Shown piece after piece: positions 1 to 4,484 of a DNA stretch of 6,007 nt. The translations under genes and the position numbers were made by a program. Below the pieces are notes generated by a model. The model did no database searches, was not told where the DNA came from, and worked only from the letters and a program-made list of their open reading frames with translations. Location: assembly GCA_023487325.1 (NCBI GenBank), contig JAMDBS010000002.1:1-6007 (forward strand), in the 5' to 3' direction. The stretch's first letter is position 1, and every line of letters begins with the position of its first letter. The DNA comes from Patescibacteria group bacterium. GTDB taxonomy: Bacteria; Patescibacteria; UBA1384; JAMDBS01.

Positions 1-1
1 G

Positions 2-523
2 GTAAAGATTGAACCTAGAAAAAGACCGGATGTGGTGCATGGCTCAACTTACAAAACCAAAACAGCTTATGGCACTTTATATGTCACCATCAACCAAGAC
101 GAGAAAGGCGAGCCGTTCGAAGTCTTCGCCCAAATGGGCAAAGCCGGCGGTTTTTTTGCCGCCAAAGTAGAAGCTATTAGCCGCCTGATCTCTCTGGCTC
201 TGCGTTCCGGCATTAGCGTGGATAAAATAATTGAGCAACTAAAAGGTATTCGCGGACCATCGCCGATCTGGACCGAGAATGGCACCATCTTATCTTTGCC
301 TGATGCTATTTCTAAAGTTTTGGAAAAACATCTCAACCGATCTCAAATGACCATGGATTTTAATACTCAAAGCAAAAAGCCCGCCTCCCATAATGTTGAT
401 AAGAGCAATTTTACTATTGCTGATATGGGCGATGCGCCAGCCTGTCCTGAATGCGGGAGCATTTTGCAAATGGGCGAAGGCTGTCTAGTCTGCCCAACCT
501 GCGGGTTTTCTAAATGCGGCTAG
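2..523 (+). CDS. nrdJ: Vitamin B12-dependent (class II) ribonucleotide reductase, C-terminal part (5' end outside window)
   Basis: This enzyme reduces ribonucleotides to deoxyribonucleotides in the cytoplasm, using adenosylcobalamin to generate its radical. The reading frame is open from base 2 with no stop upstream, so the gene starts outside the window and only about the last 173 residues are seen. The start has the pattern RPDVVHGSTYKTKTAYG followed by LYVTIN, which I recognise as the region that opens the C-terminal portion of NrdJ proteins. The tail carries CPECG, then CLVCPTCGFSKCG, a cysteine-rich end typical of NrdJ; such tails bind metal and/or relay electrons from thioredoxin to the active site. 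The internal GTG at 32 is not the start, because homology continues upstream of it. The catalytic barrel is not visible. The next gene makes the cofactor this enzyme needs. I am confident of the family. Confidence 0.93.
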   Translation, partial: VKIEPRKRPDVVHGSTYKTKTAYGTLYVTINQDEKGEPFEVFAQMGKAGGFFAAKVEAISRLISLALRSGISVDKIIEQLKGIRGPSPIWTENGTILSLPDAISKVLEKHLNRSQMTMDFNTQSKKPASHNVDKSNFTIADMGDAPACPECGSILQMGEGCLVCPTCGFSKCG

Positions 524-525
524 TA

Positions 526-577
526 ATGCGAATCGATAAATAAATTCTAATGCCGCTAATATTTGTGGCATTCGCAT
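526..577. repeat. Nested palindrome in the nrdJ-btuR gap
   Basis: The outer arms ATGCGAAT (526-533) and ATTCGCAT (570-577) are perfectly complementary. An inner hairpin is formed by AATGCCGC (549-556) and GTGGCATT (565-572), with one G-T pair. A further GCATTCG follows at 589-595. No T-run follows, so it does not look like an intrinsic terminator. It resembles the AT-rich palindromes at 2488-2564 and 3336-3401 in style (ATTCG/CTAAT words) but is not an obvious sequence copy. It leaves no clear promoter for btuR, so btuR may be read through from nrdJ. Confidence 0.55.
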
Positions 578-603
578 AATAATTTGCAGCATTCGAGTTA
601 TAT

Positions 604-1179
604 ATGACTAAACAAAGTGGTCTCGTCTATATTTTAACAGGTGAGGGCAAGGGGAAAACCACTGCCGCTTTTGGTTTAGCCATGCGATCAGCAGGGCACA
701 ACAAACGAGTACTGATTGTGCAATTTATCAAAAATAACCAATCTGGTGAAGTTAAATATCTCAGTCAAATAGCTAAAAGCCCTGCCTTGCCGGCAGGCAG
801 GCAAAAACTAACGACTAAATTAATTGACATTCATGTAATGGGTTCTGGATTCGTGGGAATTCTGGCCGATAAAAAATCCAAAAAAACTCATCAAAAAAGC
901 GCCGAAGAAGCATTATTATTCTTGCGAAAATCAGTAAAGGGAAATCAATACGATTTAGTTATTTTAGACGAAATCAATGTAGCCATTGATTTAGGACTAA
1001 TTGATCTCAATGAAGTCGCCAAGTTTCTAAGAACTAAGCCCCAAGCACTAAACGTAGTTCTCACAGGCCGCAAGGCTCATAAAGAATTAATTGATCTCGC
1101 CGATATGGTCTCAGAAATTAAAAACATCAAACATCCTTTTAACTCCGGCCTCCCCACCCAAAAGGGGATTGATTATTGA
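604..1179 (+). CDS. btuR: Cob(I)alamin (corrinoid) adenosyltransferase, BtuR/CobO type
   Basis: It transfers the adenosyl group of ATP to cob(I)alamin, giving adenosylcobalamin, in the cytoplasm. The protein has 191 residues, a normal length. The P-loop GEGKGKTT lies at residues 13-20 and is followed by AAFGLAMRSAGH; HVMGSGF lies at about 77-83, LDEIN at 121-125, VVLTGR at 151-156, and the typical ending GLPTQKGIDY closes the protein. These mark the BtuR/CobA/CobO family rather than PduO or EutT. The ATG at 604 puts the P-loop at the expected distance from the N-terminus; no strong Shine-Dalgarno precedes it. Residues about 59-67 (SPALPAGRQ) are encoded by a GC-rich palindrome and look like an insertion in the loop before the IDIHVMG strand. 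The gene follows nrdJ, whose product uses its product. The same enzyme can serve salvage or synthesis; with no synthesis genes here, salvage is the simpler reading. Confidence 0.94.
   Translation: MTKQSGLVYILTGEGKGKTTAAFGLAMRSAGHNKRVLIVQFIKNNQSGEVKYLSQIAKSPALPAGRQKLTTKLIDIHVMGSGFVGILADKKSKKTHQKSAEEALLFLRKSVKGNQYDLVILDEINVAIDLGLIDLNEVAKFLRTKPQALNVVLTGRKAHKELIDLADMVSEIKNIKHPFNSGLPTQKGIDY
779..801. repeat. GC-rich palindromic element inside btuR
   Basis: CCTGCC (781-786) pairs with GGCAGG (792-797), and a second GGCAGG at 796-801 offers a slipped alternative pairing. The block is nearly all G and C inside a gene rich in A and T. It keeps the reading frame and encodes the peptide SPALPAGRQ. This is how small mobile or spreading palindromes look when they settle in a surface loop of a protein. 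That it is an insertion is inferred from composition and from its position between conserved BtuR segments. Confidence 0.6.
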
Positions 1180-1199
1180 TTTTAGTTCCCAAAAAATAA

Positions 1200-1228
1200 T
1201 TGACACAAGCCAAATTTTAAGATATAAT
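1200..1228 (+). promoter_or_regulatory. Consensus sigma-70 promoter for the DUF218 unit
   Basis: TTGACA at 1200-1205 and TATAAT at 1223-1228 are both perfect matches to the consensus, with 17 bases between them. Transcription would begin near 1235, leaving a leader of about 50 bases before the TTG start at 1288. The promoter separates the following genes from nrdJ-btuR. Confidence 0.8.
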
Positions 1229-1287
1229 ATAAAATCAATCTAATTGTTCGTTGATTTACTAATTTTTTTGGAAAGAGGGTGTTATGA

Positions 1288-1821
1288 TTGCAGATAGTGA
1301 TTGTTTGTGGATATGGGTGCGACTCCAATGATCACCGAATTCAGGAATACATGGATTTTGTTGCAAATATAGTGCGAAAATTAAAGCACGATTATCTAAT
1401 AATTTTGACTGGTGGCTTCACCAACCCCGGGAGGTTTCCTAATATTTCCGAAGCTGGGATGATGGCGGATGAATTGTTAAGACGCAGTATCCCAGCAGAC
1501 AAAATCATATTAGAAGAAAGGTCTTTGACCACCTCTCAAAATATCGAATTTTCAAGAGACATTATTAATGGTTTGCTAGAACAAAGTCTTAGGGTATTTG
1601 TCGTTTGCGATTCAATAAGATCATTTAAAGTAAACGTCATTTGCTTTAAATGGTTGAAAGGGTATAGATATTCAATCCTCGGATTTAACTTTCAAAGAAA
1701 TCTAGCAGAAATTCTGCGACAAATCCCTGCTGCCATTAAAGATATTGTCGCGTTATTTATAAAACCCATTGAAGATTTCTTCATAAAAATGAGAAGAAAG
1801 AAATGGGGTATATGCGATTGA
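1288..1821 (+). CDS. DUF218 / YdcF-SanA-ElyC-like protein
   Basis: This protein of 177 residues belongs to the DUF218 fold. The N-terminus MQIVIVCGYG is the first strand. TGGFTNPGRFPNISEAGMMA (about 41-60) carries the TGG and SEA signature, and EERSLTTSQNIEFS (77-89) matches the conserved E-S-T-N stretch that lines the presumed active site. Family members are linked to cell-envelope or nucleotide-related roles, but the reaction is unproven, so no symbol is given. The copy has no N-terminal membrane segment, so a cytoplasmic location is likely. The TTG start is chosen because GAGGG at 1275-1279 lies 8 bases before it and because the first strand begins at once. An ATG at 1284 overlaps but is out of frame and reads only 15 codons before a stop. 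The C-terminal 35 residues look helical and basic. A small gene follows after 34 bases. Confidence 0.75.
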   Translation: MQIVIVCGYGCDSNDHRIQEYMDFVANIVRKLKHDYLIILTGGFTNPGRFPNISEAGMMADELLRRSIPADKIILEERSLTTSQNIEFSRDIINGLLEQSLRVFVVCDSIRSFKVNVICFKWLKGYRYSILGFNFQRNLAEILRQIPAAIKDIVALFIKPIEDFFIKMRRKKWGICD

Positions 1822-1855
1822 AAATCTAATATTCAAGCAAAGGAGGTGAAACAGA

Positions 1856-2140
1856 ATGAAAAACAGTACCATTGTCACCAACCGCGAAGTATGCGGAAAT
1901 CACACAACCACACAACTGCCCGATGGCGGAAGATTAAGCATCAACATAATCTTGACACAAAAGAAAATTAACGTCGACGTAGCCAACCCATATGGCATCA
2001 AAGGCCTCCTAACGACACCAATCTACGCCGTGCAAATAGTAAAAGAAATGGAGATACCGCCACGAAGGATGATTCATTTTTCGTTGACCCCGAAAAAGCA
2101 CAATTGTTTCTCAATGGGATTAAATCGACATTATTCATAG
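1856..2140 (+). CDS. Small unrecognised protein, probably frameshifted near its 3' end
   Basis: I do not recognise this family. A perfect Shine-Dalgarno, AAAGGAGGTGA (1839-1849), sits 6 bases before the ATG, so translation is well supported. The first 70 or so residues look protein-like, with alternating polar and hydrophobic strands (INIILTQKKINVDVANPYG, then IYAVQIVKEMEIPP). The last 25 residues in this frame do not. From about 2065 the -1 frame reads KDDSFFVDPEKAQLFLNG and continues with a hydrophobic stretch to a TAA at 2179-2181, which looks far more like real coding sequence. One missing base around 2050-2068, or a sequencing error, would join the two into a protein of about 107 residues. 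No Cys cluster, signal peptide or nucleotide-binding motif is seen. It lies 34 bases after the DUF218 gene, in the same apparent transcription unit. Confidence 0.55.
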   Translation: MKNSTIVTNREVCGNHTTTQLPDGGRLSINIILTQKKINVDVANPYGIKGLLTTPIYAVQIVKEMEIPPRRMIHFSLTPKKHNCFSMGLNRHYS

Positions 2141-2181
2141 CCCTTGGAATAATAGTTGACATCCCAAAAATCCCCCAGTAA
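2065..2181 (+). pseudogene. Out-of-frame continuation of the small gene
   Basis: This -1 frame segment encodes about 38 residues, including DDSFFVDPEKAQLFLNG and a hydrophobic stretch, STLFIALGIIVDIP. The frame is open from 1972 but has no good start or ribosome binding site of its own. It is therefore best read as the true C-terminus of the gene starting at 1856, displaced by one base. Whether the shift is a real mutation or an assembly error cannot be told from one sequence. No classic X-XXY-YYZ slippery heptamer is seen, so programmed frameshifting is less likely. Confidence 0.5.
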
Positions 2182-2219
2182 TCAAATACCATGGGCTTAT
2201 CAAAAACGTTCTAGCTAAT

Positions 2220-2260
2220 AATCGGATACAATTTGTTATATTGTTATCCGATTTTTATTT
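2220..2260 (+). terminator. Intrinsic terminator after the DUF218 unit
   Basis: AATCGGATA (2220-2228) pairs perfectly with TATCCGATT (2245-2253), and the T-rich run TTTATTT follows. The loop also contains ACAA/TTGT words that can lengthen the stem with a bulge. It lies 40 bases after the stop at 2181 and closes the unit that began at the promoter at 1200. Confidence 0.8.
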
Positions 2261-2296
2261 ATCGTATCTTTTACAAAAAGTAAGTTTTATCCACAG

Positions 2297-2325
2297 TTGA
2301 CAACAATAGCCTCAAATTCTATTAT
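2297..2325 (+). promoter_or_regulatory. Promoter of the cobalamin riboswitch transcript
   Basis: TTGACA at 2297-2302 is followed after 17 bases by TATTAT at 2320-2325. Transcription would start near 2332, about a dozen bases before the riboswitch aptamer, which fits its role. Confidence 0.7.
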
Positions 2326-2344
2326 AAAATTACTTAACAAATTA

Positions 2345-2473
2345 AATTACCAGCGTAGGTGGCAAGGCGGTGAGAATCCGCCGCGGTCCCGCCACTGTAT
2401 GGGAGAAAATCGATTGAGAATCGGTTAAATTGCTGAAAATAGTTCTCCTAAGTCAGAAAACCTGCTGGCAATT
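2345..2473 (+). promoter_or_regulatory. Cobalamin (B12) riboswitch aptamer
   Basis: The outer stem joins AATTACCAGC (2345-2354) with GCTGGCAATT (2464-2473), with one mismatch. Inside, GGCGG/CCGCC (2366-2370 with 2378-2382) forms a hairpin. The B12 box GCCACTG lies at 2391-2397, preceded by GGTCCC. An extended arm forms from GGAGAA (2402-2407) and TTCTCC (2443-2448), topped by CGATT/AATCG. AGTCAGAAAACCTGC (2451-2465) matches the other conserved block of the class, usually written AGTCAGGATACCTGC. These elements occur in the right order and spacing for a cobalamin riboswitch. Such switches normally turn expression off when cobalamin is bound. The first gene downstream is the DUF4430 protein. 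Confidence 0.95.
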
Positions 2474-2487
2474 AACAATGTAATACC

Positions 2488-2564
2488 TCCACTAATTTTT
2501 CTCACTAATTTGCACAAATAATATCTATTAAATTCGTGTTGATTAGTGCCATAAAATTCGTGGA
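2488..2564. repeat. Long imperfect AT-rich palindrome, copy 1
   Basis: TCCACTAATTTT (2488-2499) pairs with AAAATTCGTGGA (2553-2564) with one mismatch. Inside, CACTAAT (2503-2509) pairs with ATTAGTG (2542-2548), and CACAAAT (2513-2519) with ATTCGTG (2532-2538) with one mismatch. It is therefore a nested palindrome of about 77 bases built from CACTAATTT and AATTCGTG words. A second copy lies at 3336-3401, and both share CACAAATAATA. It sits between the riboswitch aptamer and the terminator. Confidence 0.7.
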
Positions 2565-2600
2565 CGCTCTCGGGTTATGGAGCAAAAATAATTTTTTTAT

Positions 2601-2630
2601 TTCCAAGCCCTAGAGTCTTGGAATTTTTTT
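2601..2630 (+). terminator. Intrinsic terminator in the riboswitch expression platform
   Basis: TTCCAAG (2601-2607) pairs perfectly with CTTGGAA (2617-2623), followed by seven T (2624-2630). It lies after the riboswitch and only 22 bases before the ATG at 2653, as expected for a transcription-terminating off switch. An upstream segment, CTCTCGGGTT (2567-2576), can pair with AGCCCTAGAG (2606-2615) with one mismatch and one G-U pair. That pairing would invade the stem and is a candidate antiterminator. Confidence 0.75.
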
Positions 2631-2652
2631 GAGACGAGCAAATAATTATTTT

Positions 2653-3318
2653 ATGAAAAAATATTTTCTTCTTACAATCAGTTTTATCATTGTTGCCCTG
2701 ATTCTGTCATTCGGACAGGCAGCTTATCATAAACAAAAAACTGGCGACAATAATAATAGCAAAACGACTGCAACCATTGATACTGCGAAGATCGTGCCAA
2801 AAACTAAAGAACCGAAGAACGAAAGAATCTCGATGGTTTCGCTGAAAGCGAACCAATCGCGGATCCTCGACAGGACAGAGCCCGTCGGGACCGAAGAACC
2901 GAATAGCTTAAAAACAAATAATACGCAAACTGCCGAAACTGGATCTGCTGACATTACAACCACTCAAACTCCCCAATCATCAACACCAAACGTTACAAAA
3001 CCAAGCGCTGAACCCACAAAAAATATTATTGCCAAAACAGTTCAATTAAAAATTCAGGGATTAGATTCTTATAAAATAGATTGGACAGAAAACGACAATG
3101 GTTGGGATATAATGCGCAAAGCCGCTGACAAATATGCCTTTTTATTAGTTTACAAAAATTACGGCTGGGGCATGTGGGTAAAGCAAATTGGCAAATTAGC
3201 CGAACACGATAATTATTATTGGGCATTATATTATAATAATGGTTACTCACAAGTCGGCATCACCGATTTAAAACCCCAAGCCAATGATATTATAGAATGG
3301 AAAATGGAAACGTGGTGA
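2653..3318 (+). CDS. Secreted/anchored protein with C-terminal DUF4430 (transcobalamin-like) domain
   Basis: The protein has 221 residues from the ATG at 2653. This start is preferred to the TTG at 2629 because that TTG lies at the terminator T-run and because the ATG opens directly into MKKYFLLTISFIIVALILSFG, a signal peptide or N-terminal anchor. There is no cysteine, so it is not a lipoprotein. Residues about 28-120 are a low-complexity linker rich in Thr, Ser, Pro, Asn and Lys. From about 128 a folded domain begins with VQLKIQGLDSYKID and ends with YYWALYYNNGYSQVGITDL and NDIIEWKME. This is the DUF4430 pattern, related to the C-terminal domain of transcobalamin and intrinsic factor. The upstream cobalamin riboswitch supports a role in capturing cobalamin at the cell surface; binding itself is inferred. 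Some DUF4430 proteins have other roles, but the riboswitch makes cobalamin the best guess. The linker contains a GC-rich, hairpin-forming block at 2826-2889. Confidence 0.8.
   Translation: MKKYFLLTISFIIVALILSFGQAAYHKQKTGDNNNSKTTATIDTAKIVPKTKEPKNERISMVSLKANQSRILDRTEPVGTEEPNSLKTNNTQTAETGSADITTTQTPQSSTPNVTKPSAEPTKNIIAKTVQLKIQGLDSYKIDWTENDNGWDIMRKAADKYAFLLVYKNYGWGMWVKQIGKLAEHDNYYWALYYNNGYSQVGITDLKPQANDIIEWKMETW
2811..2899. repeat. GC-rich hairpin block flanked by a 10-base direct repeat, inside the linker of the DUF4430 gene
   Basis: ACCGAAGAAC occurs at 2811-2820 and again at 2890-2899. Between them, CGATGGTTTCGCT (2831-2843) folds back on AGCGAACCAATCG (2847-2859) with two single-base bulges. 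CGACAGG (2868-2874) pairs with CCCGTCG (2881-2887) with one mismatch. The block is much richer in G and C than the surrounding linker, which suggests an inserted element. The two direct-repeat copies are read in different frames. Confidence 0.5.
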
Positions 3319-3335
3319 AACCAATGCTATAAGTC

Positions 3336-3401
3336 CCACGAATTTTGTTAACACAAATAATACAAATTTAATTCGTATGATTCGTGAGAAAATATTAGTG
3401 G
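3336..3401. repeat. Long imperfect AT-rich palindrome, copy 2
   Basis: CCACGAATTTT (3336-3346) pairs with AATATTAGTGG (3391-3401) with two mismatches. Inside, CACAAAT (3352-3358) can pair with ATTCGTG (3380-3386) with one mismatch. It shares CACAAATAATA and the CACGAATT/ATTAGTGG word pattern with copy 1. It fills most of the 110-base gap between the DUF4430 and DUF6580 genes and has no T-run after it, so it is not a normal terminator. Confidence 0.65.
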
Positions 3402-3428
3402 AGATTAACACATTATTTTGAGGTCAAT

Positions 3429-3962
3429 ATGAAAATTCTTGGTTATTTCTTTATTGCGGCAGCTGTGGCTTTACGAGTTTTAAGACATTTTGGTTATATT
3501 GATCTGCCGCCAAATTTTGCGCCCATTGCAGCCTTGGCTCTATTCGGCGGAACATATTTAGACAAAAAGCAGGCTATTATAATCCCGCTTCTGGCTATGT
3601 TTATTTCTGATATTTTTATCGGTTTTTACAACCCCACTATCATGATCAGCGTTTATCTTTGTTTTGCTCTTTGCGCATTTCTGGGAATGTATATTGGTAA
3701 AAATAAAAATATGTATAATATTGTCGGCGGTTCACTTTTGGCTTCAGTAATTTTTTATTTGGTCACCAACTATGCGGTTTGGGCATTTTCCAGTATTTAT
3801 CCGGCCAATTTTTCAGGCCTGGCTCAAAGCTATATTATGGCCATACCATTTTTTAAGTCCACCTTGCTAGGCGATTTATTTTATGTTAGTGTTTTATTTG
3901 GCGGCTATGAATTGGTAAAATATTTTTCCCAAAAATATATATTGGCAACTAGCAAAGTATAA
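3429..3962 (+). CDS. DUF6580-type integral membrane protein, ECF transporter S-component-like
   Basis: The protein has 177 residues with five or six hydrophobic segments, at roughly 3-19, 30-45, 48-66, 70-90, 97-120 and 143-163. The stretch PPNFAPIAALALFGGTYL (27-44) is the signature I associate with DUF6580, a family of small membrane proteins resembling the substrate-binding S subunits of ECF vitamin transporters. Size and segment number fit an S component, which captures a vitamin and works with an energising T/A module encoded elsewhere. Position after a cobalamin riboswitch and a transcobalamin-like protein suggests cobalamin or a precursor as substrate; this is inference. The ATG at 3429 follows GAGG (3420-3423) at 5 bases. 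No terminator is seen before it, so it is probably co-transcribed with the DUF4430 gene. No energy-coupling subunit is in the window. Confidence 0.72.
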   Translation: MKILGYFFIAAAVALRVLRHFGYIDLPPNFAPIAALALFGGTYLDKKQAIIIPLLAMFISDIFIGFYNPTIMISVYLCFALCAFLGMYIGKNKNMYNIVGGSLLASVIFYLVTNYAVWAFSSIYPANFSGLAQSYIMAIPFFKSTLLGDLFYVSVLFGGYELVKYFSQKYILATSKV

Positions 3963-3972
3963 GGAGGCAAAA

Positions 3973-4293
3973 ATGCTTGAAGAGATTAACGATCAAAATT
4001 TTAAAGCCGGAGTAATTGATGCAAAAACACCCGTGATGGTTGATTTTTATGCTTCCTGGTGCGGCCCCTGCCAAGAACTTAAACCTTACATTGAAGAACT
4101 GGCCAAAAAATATACTGATAAAATAAAAATTTATAAAATGAATGTAGAAGATAGCCCTCAAACTCCCAGCACTTTCGGCATCATGAGCGTCCCCAATATC
4201 TTGTTTTTCAAAAACGGCAAAATTATCGAGCAATATTCCAATGGCATAGATCTTAGTGAAATAGAAGATAAAATCAAAGAACTCATAAAATAG
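3973..4293 (+). CDS. trxA: Thioredoxin
   Basis: This 106-residue protein is a single thioredoxin domain of standard length. It has VDFYASWCGPC with the redox pair at C30 and C33, the buried Asp at 24, and the cis-proline at 74 (SVPN, where most thioredoxins have a Pro-Thr pair). It ends in the usual helix. There is no signal peptide, so it acts in the cytoplasm as a dithiol reductant. AAGGAGG (3961-3967) overlaps the stop codon of the gene before it and lies 5 bases before the ATG, so translation is probably coupled and the gene likely shares the riboswitch transcript. Thioredoxins are the usual electron donors for class II ribonucleotide reductases such as the nrdJ product at the left end, which gives a reason for the grouping; that this copy serves NrdJ is inferred. 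Confidence 0.93.
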   Translation: MLEEINDQNFKAGVIDAKTPVMVDFYASWCGPCQELKPYIEELAKKYTDKIKIYKMNVEDSPQTPSTFGIMSVPNILFFKNGKIIEQYSNGIDLSEIEDKIKELIK

Positions 4294-4342
4294 ATCATAA
4301 TACATAAGACAAGCAATTTTGATCTGCATTTTGTATATAATT

Positions 4343-4469
4343 GAGCGAGGATTGTTGCCGAACGAAGTGCCGGTGTCCGAAGCGTAGCCGAAATCAAAGT
4401 AATCTTTGTGAAGGCAAGCGGAGGACTAGGCAGGTTAGGTAGGCCGAAAGTGAGGCGACATCCGAACGA
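4343..4469. other. GC-rich intergenic island with repeated CCGAA words
   Basis: Most of the gap between trxA and the helicase is clearly richer in G and C than everything around it. The word CCGAA occurs at 4358, 4377, 4388, 4443 and 4461, often followed by CGAAGTG, GCGTAG or AGTGAGG. A small hairpin, CAAAG/CTTTG, lies near 4394-4408. I see no convincing open reading frame with a start and ribosome binding site on either strand. It may be an interspersed repeat or a structured RNA. A TATAAT at 4336-4341 lies just before it, but no matching -35 element is seen. Confidence 0.4.
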
Positions 4470-4484
4470 AAATTATATTGATTT

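Noticed and set aside
1151..1168. TCCCC/GGGGA hairpin at the end of btuR as a terminator
   Set aside because: The stem is only five pairs, lies inside the coding sequence, and is followed by a mixed A/T/G stretch rather than a T-run.
2039..2068. Programmed -1 frameshifting in the small gene
   Set aside because: There is no X-XXY-YYZ slippery heptamer and no clear downstream stimulatory stem; the only A-run has four bases. A plain mutation or sequence error is simpler.
2287..2295. TTATCCACA, a perfect DnaA box
   Set aside because: It is a single site with no cluster, no AT-rich unwinding element and no dnaA or dnaN nearby; one match in 6 kb can occur by chance. It lies just upstream of the riboswitch promoter, so a regulatory role is possible but unsupported.
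2629..2652. TTG start eight codons upstream of the DUF4430 ATG
   Set aside because: It overlaps the end of the terminator T-run, adds RRANNYF before a normal signal peptide, and has no ribosome binding site.
2653..2740. Lipoprotein signal in the DUF4430 protein
   Set aside because: The protein contains no cysteine, so a lipobox is impossible; an uncleaved anchor or ordinary signal peptide is left.
4336..4341. TATAAT as a promoter for a small RNA over the GC-rich island
   Set aside because: There is no -35 match at 16-18 bases upstream and no terminator after the island, so it was not listed as a promoter.
3949..4397. Reverse-strand open frames opposite trxA, and similar ones at 67-336, 1998-2192, 2727-2963 and 3026-3250
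   Set aside because: Each lies opposite a well-supported + strand gene, lacks a ribosome binding site, and has a composition explained by the complementary strand.
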